This document shows positions 1 through 9,311 of a stretch of DNA of 64,000 nucleotides, in pieces. The DNA is from an uncultured Alphaproteobacteria bacterium (GTDB lineage: Bacteria; Pseudomonadota; Alphaproteobacteria; HIMB59; GCA-002718135): NCBI GenBank assembly GCA_902575815.1, contig CACGTA010000004.1, forward strand, positions 16,575-80,574, in the 5' to 3' direction. Numbering within the stretch: position 1 is the stretch's first letter; every line of letters begins with the position of its first letter. The translations under genes and the position numbers were made by a program. Under the pieces are notes generated by a model, which saw nothing but the letters and a program-made list of their open reading frames with translations, did not search any database and was not told the origin of the DNA.

Positions 1-11
1 AATTACTCATT

Positions 12-347
12 TTATTTAGACCACCATATTGAGTATCCATTTGGAGAAACAATTAAAGGTATGTGATATTTTTTAAGAGGATCTTTCATTTTAAATTTAA
101 CACTGATTGAATTAATTATTTCACTAGTATTTCTAAAATATTTACCAGAATTAATTATCATTTCATAATCACTTTCACAATCTTCTTTCGTTAATTCAAA
201 TTCTTTAAGCATTCTTCCAGAACTATCTGTTTTATCTTCTAGAAATACAACTTTGTTATTATTATTTACTTTATAAATAACAATTTCTACATCACTTGCA
301 TGCGTACCATCTATTGAGTTTAGTAAATGTGTAGAAAAAATTGCCAT
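12..347 (-). CDS. Transthyretin-like / 5-hydroxyisourate hydrolase family protein
   Basis: N-term FSTHLLNSIDGTHASDVEIVIY and C-term YHIPLIVSPNGYS match the TTR/HIUase fold; canonical C-terminal YRGS is replaced by WWSK. Confidence 0.8.
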   Translation of the reverse strand: MAIFSTHLLNSIDGTHASDVEIVIYKVNNNNKVVFLEDKTDSSGRMLKEFELTKEDCESDYEMIINSGKYFRNTSEIINSISVKFKMKDPLKKYHIPLIVSPNGYSIWWSK

Positions 348-350
348 AAC

Positions 351-2093
351 CTACTCTATAGACGCTTTATCTCTTTTATCACTAACTGCAGCAACTATTG
401 GACTAATAACACCTTTAGCCTTAACATTTACACATGCAGTTTTACCACTTTCTAACGCTCTTTTTAAAGCGGGGCCTAAATCTTCTCTTTTAGTAACTAA
501 TTCTCCATGTCCTCCAAAACCCTCAAAAATTGAATGAAATGGAATATCTCTAAAATCAGTTGCAAAGTGTTTCCCACTTTCAAACAACCTTTCTTGTTGT
601 TGAGAAATACAGTCAAGACCTCCATTGTTATCGATAACTACAACAATAGGTTTTTTTTCTTGAAATGCAGCTTCAATTGATAATCCGCCAGATAAAAATG
701 CACCATCTCCACTTATTAAAACAACATTAGATTTAGGATTAAGATTTTTCGCTGATACTGCAAAAGGAACTCCAACACCTAACATACTAAAAGTGCCTGG
801 ATGTAATATTCCTCCAAGTTTTTTACCTTTTGATCCAGCAATATTAATTGCAATCTCAGACCAGAAATGTGTGTTTCCACCATCAATAACTAACCAATCA
901 TTTTCAGTTAATACTTCTTGAACATCTAAAGCTAACTGAAGAGGATGAATTTTTCCACCTTCTTTTTTAGCCTCTTCAGTTTCTTTATTTAAATCATCCA
1001 ATGTTTTATCAATCCAATTTTTTTTCTCTTTTTTATTCTTATCAAACCATTCATTATTTAATTTCCATTTACTATTTTTCTTTAATTCTAAGAGTTTATC
1101 CAAAAAGACTCCAGGGTCACAAAGTAAATTAATATCTGCAGCTCTATTTAATTCTATTTCTTCATGTGATCCATTAATACAAACAAGCTTTGTGCTTTTT
1201 GGAAAAAGTGGAGGATTACCAAAATTCATTTGATTATCAAGACGTGCACCAATCATAAGAACCAAATCTGATTCATTGAGAGCCATTTTTGATGGGGGGT
1301 ATTGATGAATATCTGCAAGACCCATATATGTATTTGCCTCTTCACCTAAAAGTTTTTGGTGGTATGGTATATTAAATATTGGAATATTTAATTCAAACCC
1401 AGCTTGCTCTAATTTTTGTTCTGCACTTGACCACCAAACTCCATGCCCTCCAATAAAAACAGGTTTTTGTGCACTAATTGCTAGATCAAATATTTCATTT
1501 AAACTCTCAGGATCAGGCCAAGCTTTTGCTAAAGGTTTCTTTTGATGAGTAAAAGGTCTTTCTTCTAAACCTGCATCATCTGCAAATGATGAAAACATTA
1601 TATCTACTGGTACACTTAAATGTACTGCACCAGGATAGCCATTTGTTGCAATTCTATATGCTTTATCTACGAACTCTCTTATTCTGTTGCCATCTGTTAT
1701 ACTTGCACTGTATTTTGTTAACGGTGCTGCAATAGATACATCATCTATTTCCTTAAAACCGCCTGCTCCTTGTCTTTTTAAACTACTTGATCCAGTTATA
1801 AAAATAACAGGTGATCTTTCACCCCAAGCTTCCATCATTGAGGGTACTGCATTTGCAAAACCTTCTGGCCCGACAATACAAACGGATGGTTTTCTTGATA
1901 TTCTAGTATGACCATCAGCTAAATGACCAGCAATTTGTTCATGAGGACAATTAATTACATTAATTTGACACTCCATAAATCCTTCAAGTGCTGGATTACA
2001 AAAACCTCCAGAAAGTGTAAATACATTATCAATACCTTTGTCTCTAAGAGCTCTTGCAACTAATGCCCCACCTCTAATCTTTTTATCTCCCAT
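351..2093 (-). CDS. Thiamine-diphosphate-dependent enzyme, acetolactate synthase-like
   Basis: HEQ catalytic Glu region, GDGAFLSGG...DNNGG ThDP-binding motif, three-domain length. Confidence 0.9.
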   Translation of the reverse strand: MGDKKIRGGALVARALRDKGIDNVFTLSGGFCNPALEGFMECQINVINCPHEQIAGHLADGHTRISRKPSVCIVGPEGFANAVPSMMEAWGERSPVIFITGSSSLKRQGAGGFKEIDDVSIAAPLTKYSASITDGNRIREFVDKAYRIATNGYPGAVHLSVPVDIMFSSFADDAGLEERPFTHQKKPLAKAWPDPESLNEIFDLAISAQKPVFIGGHGVWWSSAEQKLEQAGFELNIPIFNIPYHQKLLGEEANTYMGLADIHQYPPSKMALNESDLVLMIGARLDNQMNFGNPPLFPKSTKLVCINGSHEEIELNRAADINLLCDPGVFLDKLLELKKNSKWKLNNEWFDKNKKEKKNWIDKTLDDLNKETEEAKKEGGKIHPLQLALDVQEVLTENDWLVIDGGNTHFWSEIAINIAGSKGKKLGGILHPGTFSMLGVGVPFAVSAKNLNPKSNVVLISGDGAFLSGGLSIEAAFQEKKPIVVVIDNNGGLDCISQQQERLFESGKHFATDFRDIPFHSIFEGFGGHGELVTKREDLGPALKRALESGKTACVNVKAKGVISPIVAAVSDKRDKASIE

Positions 2094-2094
2094 T

Positions 2095-3258
2095 TTAATA
2101 CTTTATATCCTTAAAAAATTTCTCTGCTATAATTTTTTTATCAACTTCATTTATATCGGTTAATCCCACTAAGCCAAGATTTGTACTTAACTCTTCTTTA
2201 ATAAGGTTAATGATTCTTCTAAGACCTTTTGCGCCATCAGCACCGATGGCATACATTAGAGGTCTGCCAAACATAACAAAGTCAGCTCCCAGAGCTAACG
2301 CGCGTAAAATATCACTACCACTTCTAATTCCACTATCAAAAAGTATTGGAAAATCGTCTCCCAAAGCTTTTCGTATTAATGGTAAAGCATTAATAGAAGC
2401 AGTAGCACTATCTAATTGTCTTCCACCATGATTTGATACTTGAATTGCATCAGCACCAGCCTCTTTAATTTTCAAAGCATCTTCAGAATTCATTACTCCT
2501 TTGATTATTAATTTTCCTTTCCAAGCGTCTCGAACCCTTTTGAGAGTATTCCAATCAGTTGCCCCTCTACTTTCTTTTCGTCTAAAAACTTGATCACCAC
2601 TTTTGGAGGTAACATAATTCATTGGTTGTGGAGCGCCTTTAAACAAAGTTGTTAAACTCCATTGAGGATGTAGTGCAAAATCTAAAAATTGTTTTGGGCC
2701 AATTTTAAATGGATAACCAAAGCCATTTCTATCATCTCTAGCTCTTCTTGAAAGAATTGGAACATCAACAGTAAGAATCAAAACCTTGTATCCAATGTTT
2801 TCTGCTCTTTTTAATAATTCCATAATAAATTCTTCACTTTGAAAAATATATATTTGCATCCATGAATGACCTTCAGAAAAAGTAAACATATCTTCAAGCG
2901 TAGTACTAGAAGCCATTGAAACACATGTTGGAATATTATTATACGCACTTTCTTTTGCTATCATTTTATCTGCTTCAGGCCATGAAAGATTTGTCATTCC
3001 CATTGGTGCAAATCCAAATGGATAATCAAAATGAAAATCAAATATTTTCTTACTTAAATTTCTATTCTCGACATTTCTGAAAACTTTAGGTTCAAGTCTA
3101 ATTTGATCTAATGCCTTACTATTAATTTCAGCAAGTTTATCATCTCCTGATGCTCCATCAATGAAATCAAAGACTAATTTTGGTAATCTCTTTTTAGATA
3201 ATCTAATTGCATCATCTATTGTATGGATTTTAGTGCTAGCTTTAATGAGATCATTCAT
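2095..3258 (-). CDS. FMN-dependent alpha-hydroxy-acid oxidase/dehydrogenase (lactate dehydrogenase/glycolate oxidase family)
   Basis: SNHGGRQLD active-site signature, LILTVDVP, ILFDSGIRSGSDILRALALGADFVMFGRP. Confidence 0.92.
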   Translation of the reverse strand: MNDLIKASTKIHTIDDAIRLSKKRLPKLVFDFIDGASGDDKLAEINSKALDQIRLEPKVFRNVENRNLSKKIFDFHFDYPFGFAPMGMTNLSWPEADKMIAKESAYNNIPTCVSMASSTTLEDMFTFSEGHSWMQIYIFQSEEFIMELLKRAENIGYKVLILTVDVPILSRRARDDRNGFGYPFKIGPKQFLDFALHPQWSLTTLFKGAPQPMNYVTSKSGDQVFRRKESRGATDWNTLKRVRDAWKGKLIIKGVMNSEDALKIKEAGADAIQVSNHGGRQLDSATASINALPLIRKALGDDFPILFDSGIRSGSDILRALALGADFVMFGRPLMYAIGADGAKGLRRIINLIKEELSTNLGLVGLTDINEVDKKIIAEKFFKDIKY

Positions 3259-3306
3259 TTTAATATTTGTATTCTAATATAATTTATAATTCTATTATAA
3301 AATATA

Positions 3307-4536
3307 TTAGTTTTTTGAAATACCCTTCCAAGGTATTGGACTAGATGGAATATTTTCTTTTAAACCTCTTTGTATTTCACCTTTCTCATCATACATTGGT
3401 AAAGTACAAATTTCACCTTTTTGCACACTACCATCATCACAACTAACATCTACTATTGTATCTGGTCCAAATTCTGCATTATCCATATGAACTATAGCAA
3501 CACCACAAACTTGAAATGGCGACCATGTACTTGAAGTTACAATTCCAACTTTTTTATTATTTATAGAAATTTTAGAATCAACTAATGCAAAACTATTTTC
3601 AACTCTCAAACCCCATGTTAAACAATCTTTGCTTGCATTAAGTAAATAATCTCTTCCAATAAAATCACCTTTATTAAAATCTATAAACTTTCCTAATCCA
3701 ACAGCAAATGGAGATCGATCTCTCGTAAAATCCCTCCCTGCAGATAAGAGACCTGCCTCAATTCTTCTACATCTAAAACCTGGCGAGGCTGTTAGAATCA
3801 TTCCCATTTCTTCACCTTTACTGAGTATTAAGTCTCCAATCTTTTTTGAATCATTTTCTGGTCTTAAATAAATTTCCCAGCCAAGTTCATTTGTAAACCC
3901 TGTTCTGCTTATAATCACTTTTTCTGAAGCAATTGAAGTTTCAACCCAATCAAAATAATTAAAACTATTTTTAAATGGTTGATCAACTAGTTTTTCTAAC
4001 AGTTTTAGAGATTTAGGGCCTTGTATTTGACTGACCCAAACATTTGGATCTTTAATTTCAACATCTAAATTTTTCGAATGAGCTTTGTACCAACTATATA
4101 AATGTCCATCACCTTGTGCAAACCAAAATTTATTTTTTTCTAATTTTAATAATAATCCATCTGAAATCATTCCTCCATCATGGTAACAAGCAAATTGATA
4201 AGAACATCTTCCTATTTTTACTTTTGAAATATCTCTAGGAAATATTTTTTGAAGTAAATTTTCAGCATCCGGACCAGAGATTTCGTAAGGATGCTCACCC
4301 GTATGACGTAAAATTATTTCTTGTCTAGCTTTCCAATACATTTCATCTGCTGTAGCATGAGATAATTTTTCAAGTGTAAATCTCCCATCAGCGTAGTTAG
4401 TATATTCTGGGTTAAATGGTAATTCTTGATAAGTTAGAGGATGTATTTTCATGGGTCTAGCCAAATCTAGAGATCTACCAGTTTCTTTAATAACTGGCTT
4501 TACAACAAATCTGTAATTACTAACTAAATCTCCCAT
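3307..4536 (-). CDS. GcvT-family folate-binding aminomethyltransferase-like protein
   Basis: YHDGGMISDGLLL, GFTNELGWEIYL, RIEAGLLSAGRDF, GRDYL motifs of the GcvT/DmdA superfamily. Confidence 0.85.
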   Translation of the reverse strand: MGDLVSNYRFVVKPVIKETGRSLDLARPMKIHPLTYQELPFNPEYTNYADGRFTLEKLSHATADEMYWKARQEIILRHTGEHPYEISGPDAENLLQKIFPRDISKVKIGRCSYQFACYHDGGMISDGLLLKLEKNKFWFAQGDGHLYSWYKAHSKNLDVEIKDPNVWVSQIQGPKSLKLLEKLVDQPFKNSFNYFDWVETSIASEKVIISRTGFTNELGWEIYLRPENDSKKIGDLILSKGEEMGMILTASPGFRCRRIEAGLLSAGRDFTRDRSPFAVGLGKFIDFNKGDFIGRDYLLNASKDCLTWGLRVENSFALVDSKISINNKKVGIVTSSTWSPFQVCGVAIVHMDNAEFGPDTIVDVSCDDGSVQKGEICTLPMYDEKGEIQRGLKENIPSSPIPWKGISKN

Positions 4537-4577
4537 AAAATTTATTCAACTTATCACAAAATAATGAAAAAAAAATT

Positions 4578-5501
4578 TTAAAATAAATTCTTAATAGCTT
4601 CAATATGTCGTGGTTTTACTTCACAGCATCCACCAACTAGAGTAACACCTTCATTTAAAGAATTTAAAACAAACTTTTTATATTTTTCTTCTCCAAATTC
4701 TTCATTTCGAGTTCCAAGTAACTCAACTGGATCAATATAATCATAATGTCCTTCAAAGCCTTCTGAATTGAATTTTTCTTTATTACTAGTAGGCAGTTGT
4801 TTAAATAAATTCATTTTATAACCAAAAGGAAGTTTTTGTTTATTGAACATAGGAATACTCAAATTAACAATTTCAGGTGATACGCAAGCTGATACTATGC
4901 CGCAACAATTATATTTTTGTATAGTTTCAAAAAGTTCATCAAGACTTTCTCCAGATGGTAATTTTCCATCATAACGTAAGTGTACACCTACAAGAACTTG
5001 TTTATTAAATTCTTTTGAAGCTTCTAAAGCAATTTTTATTTCTTTGATGGAACACAAAACATCTAAGTAAAATATATCGACATAATCTTTTAATATTTTT
5101 GCAATTTCATGAAAATAATTAAACATTGTTTCATCAGTTTCAAAATGTATTGGGGAATATGTATTACCTTGATTTGGCAATGAGCCTGCAACAATAACTT
5201 TTTTATCACTTTCATTTTTTGCTTTTAATGCGAGTGATCCAGCAGATCTTATTCCAAATTCAAATTTATTAAGTAAATTATATTTTTTTAATAGCCTTCT
5301 TCTAACACTAAAATTTGAAGTAACGATTAATTGTGATCCTGCATTTATAAAATTTTTGTGCATTTCTAATACCATTGGGTGATTATTTTCATTTAATAAA
5401 GCTTGTGCAGACCAAAGATCACCGGTTGTTTCTAGACCCATTTCCATTAAAGTTTGACCTGAACCTCCATCAAAGAGATATTTCTTATTTTGTAAAAACA
5501 T
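4578..5501 (-). CDS. Homocysteine S-methyltransferase family protein
   Basis: LFDGGSGQTLMEMG N-term and zinc-ligand GGCCEVKPRHI C-term. Confidence 0.88.
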   Translation of the reverse strand: MFLQNKKYLFDGGSGQTLMEMGLETTGDLWSAQALLNENNHPMVLEMHKNFINAGSQLIVTSNFSVRRRLLKKYNLLNKFEFGIRSAGSLALKAKNESDKKVIVAGSLPNQGNTYSPIHFETDETMFNYFHEIAKILKDYVDIFYLDVLCSIKEIKIALEASKEFNKQVLVGVHLRYDGKLPSGESLDELFETIQKYNCCGIVSACVSPEIVNLSIPMFNKQKLPFGYKMNLFKQLPTSNKEKFNSEGFEGHYDYIDPVELLGTRNEEFGEEKYKKFVLNSLNEGVTLVGGCCEVKPRHIEAIKNLF

Positions 5502-5526
5502 TTTTTTGGAAAATTAGAAGAAAAAG

Positions 5527-5550
5527 TGTGGCGCATTTAAATGCGCCACA
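5527..5550 (-). terminator. Perfect palindrome TGTGGCGCATTTAAATGCGCCACA just downstream of the substrate-binding protein gene
   Basis: 24-nt perfect inverted repeat; on the minus strand followed by CTTTTTCTTC; lies between SBP stop and the next gene. Confidence 0.75.
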
Positions 5551-5565
5551 AAGAAAATTAATATT

Positions 5566-7194
5566 TTATGCAAACCACCAACGTTCAGAAAGTTTGTTAC
5601 CATCACTTTCCCAGTTACCAGCAACATCTTCACCGTGAGCAAGTTTTTTAGAACCAGCACCAACATATTGGTTAAATGCATAAACAATTGCACCACCATC
5701 GTAGTTACAAAGAGCTTGTGCTTCCCAGTACATTGATTTTCTTTTTTCCGCATCAAGTTCTGATCTAGCAGATCTAACAAGTTCATTGAAACGAACAGTT
5801 GAATCAGTTTGAACTAGATTACCCCAAGCAGCTTCGTTCCACTCAGTATCATCAGTGAATGCAGCAGACCACATCATATCTTCTGTAGGTCTTCCACCCC
5901 AAGAACTCATACTGAAACCTTTAGTGTTCCATACGTTACTCCAGTAACCATCTTCAGGTTCTTTTTTAACTCGAAGATCGATACCGCATTCTTGAGCAGA
6001 TGCTGCTATCAAGTTAGTTGCATCTGTACATCCTGCATAAGGAACCTCAGAAGTACTAATTTCAATTGGTCCACTTACTCCAGATTTTTTCCAGTGAAAA
6101 GCAGCTTTATCAGCATCGAACTCTCTCTGCTCTAAAGCATTATTATGATATGGGTGAGCAGTAGAGATCGGGTGATCATTACCCACTGTTCCATATCCTA
6201 GCATTATCTTATCAACAATTTCTTGTCTTTTGATTGCAAACTTCATTGCCATACGAACATCAAAATTATCAAATGGTGGCACATTTAATCTCATAGGAGC
6301 TGTATAGTGTGCATATCCAGATGCTGCAGTAATTTCAACATTTGGATCTCTAGTTAATAAATTTGCAGTTCTTAAGTCAACACCGTTCATCCAGTCTATT
6401 TCACCATTTAATAATGCTGCTTGTCTTGTAGCAGGATCATTAATTCCGATTACTTCAACTGAATCAAAGTGTGCAACACTATCACCTTTGAAATAATTTG
6501 GATTTCTTTTTCCAAATTTTGCTCCAACACCTGGATTGAATTCATCCATAATGTATGGACCAGTTCCAATAGTAGATTGAGCATCAACAACTCCATCTTT
6601 TGTTGGTTTAATCATAATGTGATAGTCAGTAGTTATTGCAGGCCAATCGGCATTTGCACCTTTTAGCTTAAAAATAACTCTGTCATTTCCATCAGCAGAA
6701 ACTGTTTCAATTTGAGATAAAAGTCCACCTGCTGCCGAAGCAGTATCTGGATTCATGTGATACTGATAGTTGAGCACAACATCTTCTGCTGTCATTGATT
6801 TACCATTATGGAATTCAACACCTTTGCGAAGATTATATACCCATGTTTGAGCATCGTCTGATTCAATTGACTCAGCAAGCTCTCCAACAATTGTGTGATC
6901 TGAATCAACAACAGTTAGACAGTTCTGATATGACCAAGCAGTAGCTTGCATAAATGAGCTCTGATAAGTTGCTGGATCAAGAGTATCAGTTGCATCTGCT
7001 GCACTATTACCCCATCTTAAATGTCCACCTTTTTTTGGTGTAGCTGCAACTGCTTTATCTGCTAATGATAATGCAATTGGTAGCGTGACCCCAGTAGCAA
7101 GGACAGACATCATGAACTGTCTTCTATCAATAAGCCCTTTTGTTAGCTTTGAAGACTGTTCTTCAATGTATTTGTCTATTTTCTTATTTTTCAT
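5566..7194 (-). CDS. ABC transporter substrate-binding protein, family 5 (peptide/nickel/opine type), Tat signal
   Basis: DRRQFMMSVLATGVTLPIAL twin-Arg leader; family 5 motifs; start placed at 7194 with upstream GGGAGGA SD instead of the 7290 ORF start. Confidence 0.9.
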   Translation of the reverse strand: MKNKKIDKYIEEQSSKLTKGLIDRRQFMMSVLATGVTLPIALSLADKAVAATPKKGGHLRWGNSAADATDTLDPATYQSSFMQATAWSYQNCLTVVDSDHTIVGELAESIESDDAQTWVYNLRKGVEFHNGKSMTAEDVVLNYQYHMNPDTASAAGGLLSQIETVSADGNDRVIFKLKGANADWPAITTDYHIMIKPTKDGVVDAQSTIGTGPYIMDEFNPGVGAKFGKRNPNYFKGDSVAHFDSVEVIGINDPATRQAALLNGEIDWMNGVDLRTANLLTRDPNVEITAASGYAHYTAPMRLNVPPFDNFDVRMAMKFAIKRQEIVDKIMLGYGTVGNDHPISTAHPYHNNALEQREFDADKAAFHWKKSGVSGPIEISTSEVPYAGCTDATNLIAASAQECGIDLRVKKEPEDGYWSNVWNTKGFSMSSWGGRPTEDMMWSAAFTDDTEWNEAAWGNLVQTDSTVRFNELVRSARSELDAEKRKSMYWEAQALCNYDGGAIVYAFNQYVGAGSKKLAHGEDVAGNWESDGNKLSERWWFA

Positions 7195-7395
7195 TTGTCC
7201 TCCCTTATAATTGAACAAAAACCTAAGATTTTTGTTCATAATTTCTAGAAATTTAACAAAAAACAAACTTAAGTTAATATATAAAAACATATATAACGTT
7301 TTAATTCAACGTATAAATTATTAATTTTAGCTTACATGTTGACCTAATTTAGACAAAACTTTAAGAATTAAGATTGTATCTTTAAGGAGGGTAAT

Positions 7396-8394
7396 ATTAG
7401 TAGAATTCATCCAATATTTAGAACAATTTTGTTAAGGCTTAGCCTTGGTCTCGTTACAGTTTTTGCATTCTCGGTAATAATATTTAGTACATTCTCTTTT
7501 TTACCGGGAGACTTTGCCACGGAAATATTAGGTCAAAGTGCAACAAAATCTGCAGTGAAAGCCCTAAGAGCAGAATTGGGTTTAGATAAACCTCCGGTAA
7601 CAAGATATTTTGATTGGTTAGGAAATGTTTTTCAAGGAGATTTTGGTAGTTCTTTCTCTGGAAGATCTAAAGTTCAAGGGGATCAAGGTGATAGGTCTAG
7701 AGAAGTTGTGGGTTTAATTGTCCCCAGATTAAAGAATACATTATTTTTAACAGGGGTTGCCGCCATGTTGGCTATTCCTCTATCTTTAATCTTAGGTATC
7801 TCAGCAGCATTATACAGAAACTCTTATTATGATAGGTCAGCAACTGGAGTTAGCTTAGTAACCGTATCTTCACCAGAATTTTTTACAGCCTATATTTTTA
7901 TTCTTTTACTAGCGACACTGTTTCCAGTTTTTCCAACTATTTCTAATGTGGATGAAGCTTCAACTTTGGCTGAAAGATTTTACAGGACTGCTCTTCCAGT
8001 TTTTACTTTGACATTAATTACTATGGGTCACATGATGAGAATGACAAGGTCAGCGATAATAAATATCTTATCAAGTGAATATATTCAAATGGCAAAATTA
8101 TCAGGAGCCTCAAGATATGAAGTAGTTGTTAAGCACGCACTTCCAAATGCTTGGGCACCTATTTCTCAAGTAATTGCAATAAACTTAGCTTACATGTTGA
8201 TTGGTTCAGTTGTTGTTGAATATGTTTTTAACTATCAAGGTATTGGTAGGTTGATGGTCGGATCAGTCTATAATCGAGATTTACCCGTTGTTCAAGCTTG
8301 TGCATTAATTTTTGCATCAACATATGTAATATTAAATTTAATTGCTGACTTGATCGGAATTATTTCTAACCCAAGGTTATTATATCCCAAATGA
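7396..8394 (+). CDS. ABC transporter permease, DppB-like
   Basis: LPGDFA..., ALPNAWAPISQVIA permease loop; TTG at 7429 is the first conventional start but a strong SD (AAGGAGGG, 7384-7391) points to ATT at 7396. Confidence 0.85.
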   Translation: MSRIHPIFRTILLRLSLGLVTVFAFSVIIFSTFSFLPGDFATEILGQSATKSAVKALRAELGLDKPPVTRYFDWLGNVFQGDFGSSFSGRSKVQGDQGDRSREVVGLIVPRLKNTLFLTGVAAMLAIPLSLILGISAALYRNSYYDRSATGVSLVTVSSPEFFTAYIFILLLATLFPVFPTISNVDEASTLAERFYRTALPVFTLTLITMGHMMRMTRSAIINILSSEYIQMAKLSGASRYEVVVKHALPNAWAPISQVIAINLAYMLIGSVVVEYVFNYQGIGRLMVGSVYNRDLPVVQACALIFASTYVILNLIADLIGIISNPRLLYPK

Positions 8395-9311
8395 GCGAAA
8401 ATTTATCTTATTCTGCAAAAAGTGAAGTTGCAAATTTAATTAAAAGAAGAACTAGATTAGAAAGATTAAAAATTGCCTTATCAAAAGCTCCAATCTCAGC
8501 TTGGTTTGGTATGATTGTACTATTTATATATTTTTTTGCTGCAATATTTGCTCCCTTAATTGCTCCACATGGAGAAGCAGAAATATTCCCAGTAGCTTAT
8601 GCTCCTTGGGGTGATGGTCATATATTTGGTACTGATCAAATTGGAAGAGATATTTTTTCTCGCATTATCTATGCTGCAAGAAATACAATTGGTATTTGTT
8701 TATTGGCTACTTTTATTGCTTTAGGAATTGGAACAGTATTTGGAATTATAGCTGCTCTGGATAGAAGGTATTTAGATCAGCTATTAAGTAGAATAGTAGA
8801 CACGCTTATGGCTATACCTGTAATGATTTTTACTTTTATACTTTTATCAGTTTTTGGACCTACTAATTTTAATTTAATTGTCATTTTAGGAATTTTGGAG
8901 TCAACTAGATTTTTTAGAATATCAAGATCAGTTGCTGTTGGTCAAGTTGTTCTAGAATATGTAGAGGTCGCGAGATTAAGAGGTGAAAATTTATCATATA
9001 TTATATTCAGAGAAATACTTCCTAATATAGCTTCACCTTTGATTATTGAGTTTGGTTTAAGGTTCATATTTATAATTTTTACAATATCTAGTTTAAGTTT
9101 TTTAGGAATTGGCATTCAACCCCCTTCAGCAGATTGGGCATCAATGGTGAGGGAAAATGCAATACTTATTCAATATGCGCAATATGATATAACGGCAGGT
9201 TTAACACCATTAATTCCAGCTGCTGCAATTGCTTTACTTTGTGTATCAATTAATTTTGTTGTTGATTGGTATCTTTACATTACTAGCGGATTAAAAGATG
9301 ACGTTAAATAA
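8391..9311 (+). CDS. ABC transporter permease, DppC-like
   Basis: FGTDQIGRDIFSRIIYAARNT and EILPNIASPLIIEFGLR motifs; ATGA overlap with upstream permease. Confidence 0.92.
   Translation: MSENLSYSAKSEVANLIKRRTRLERLKIALSKAPISAWFGMIVLFIYFFAAIFAPLIAPHGEAEIFPVAYAPWGDGHIFGTDQIGRDIFSRIIYAARNTIGICLLATFIALGIGTVFGIIAALDRRYLDQLLSRIVDTLMAIPVMIFTFILLSVFGPTNFNLIVILGILESTRFFRISRSVAVGQVVLEYVEVARLRGENLSYIIFREILPNIASPLIIEFGLRFIFIIFTISSLSFLGIGIQPPSADWASMVRENAILIQYAQYDITAGLTPLIPAAAIALLCVSINFVVDWYLYITSGLKDDVK

Noticed and set aside
1687-1911. Plus-strand 74-aa ORF inside the ThDP enzyme gene
   Set aside because: Antisense to a well-conserved CDS; no family motifs; typical shadow ORF.
5514-5786. Minus-strand 90-aa ORF overlapping the SBP C-terminus
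   Set aside because: Alternative frame of the SBP gene, low-complexity Leu/Val-rich translation including the terminator palindrome.
7296-7312. ACGTT-TTAATTC-AACGT inverted repeat in the divergent ABC promoter region
   Set aside because: Only 5-bp arms in AT-rich DNA; could be an operator but not distinguishable from chance.
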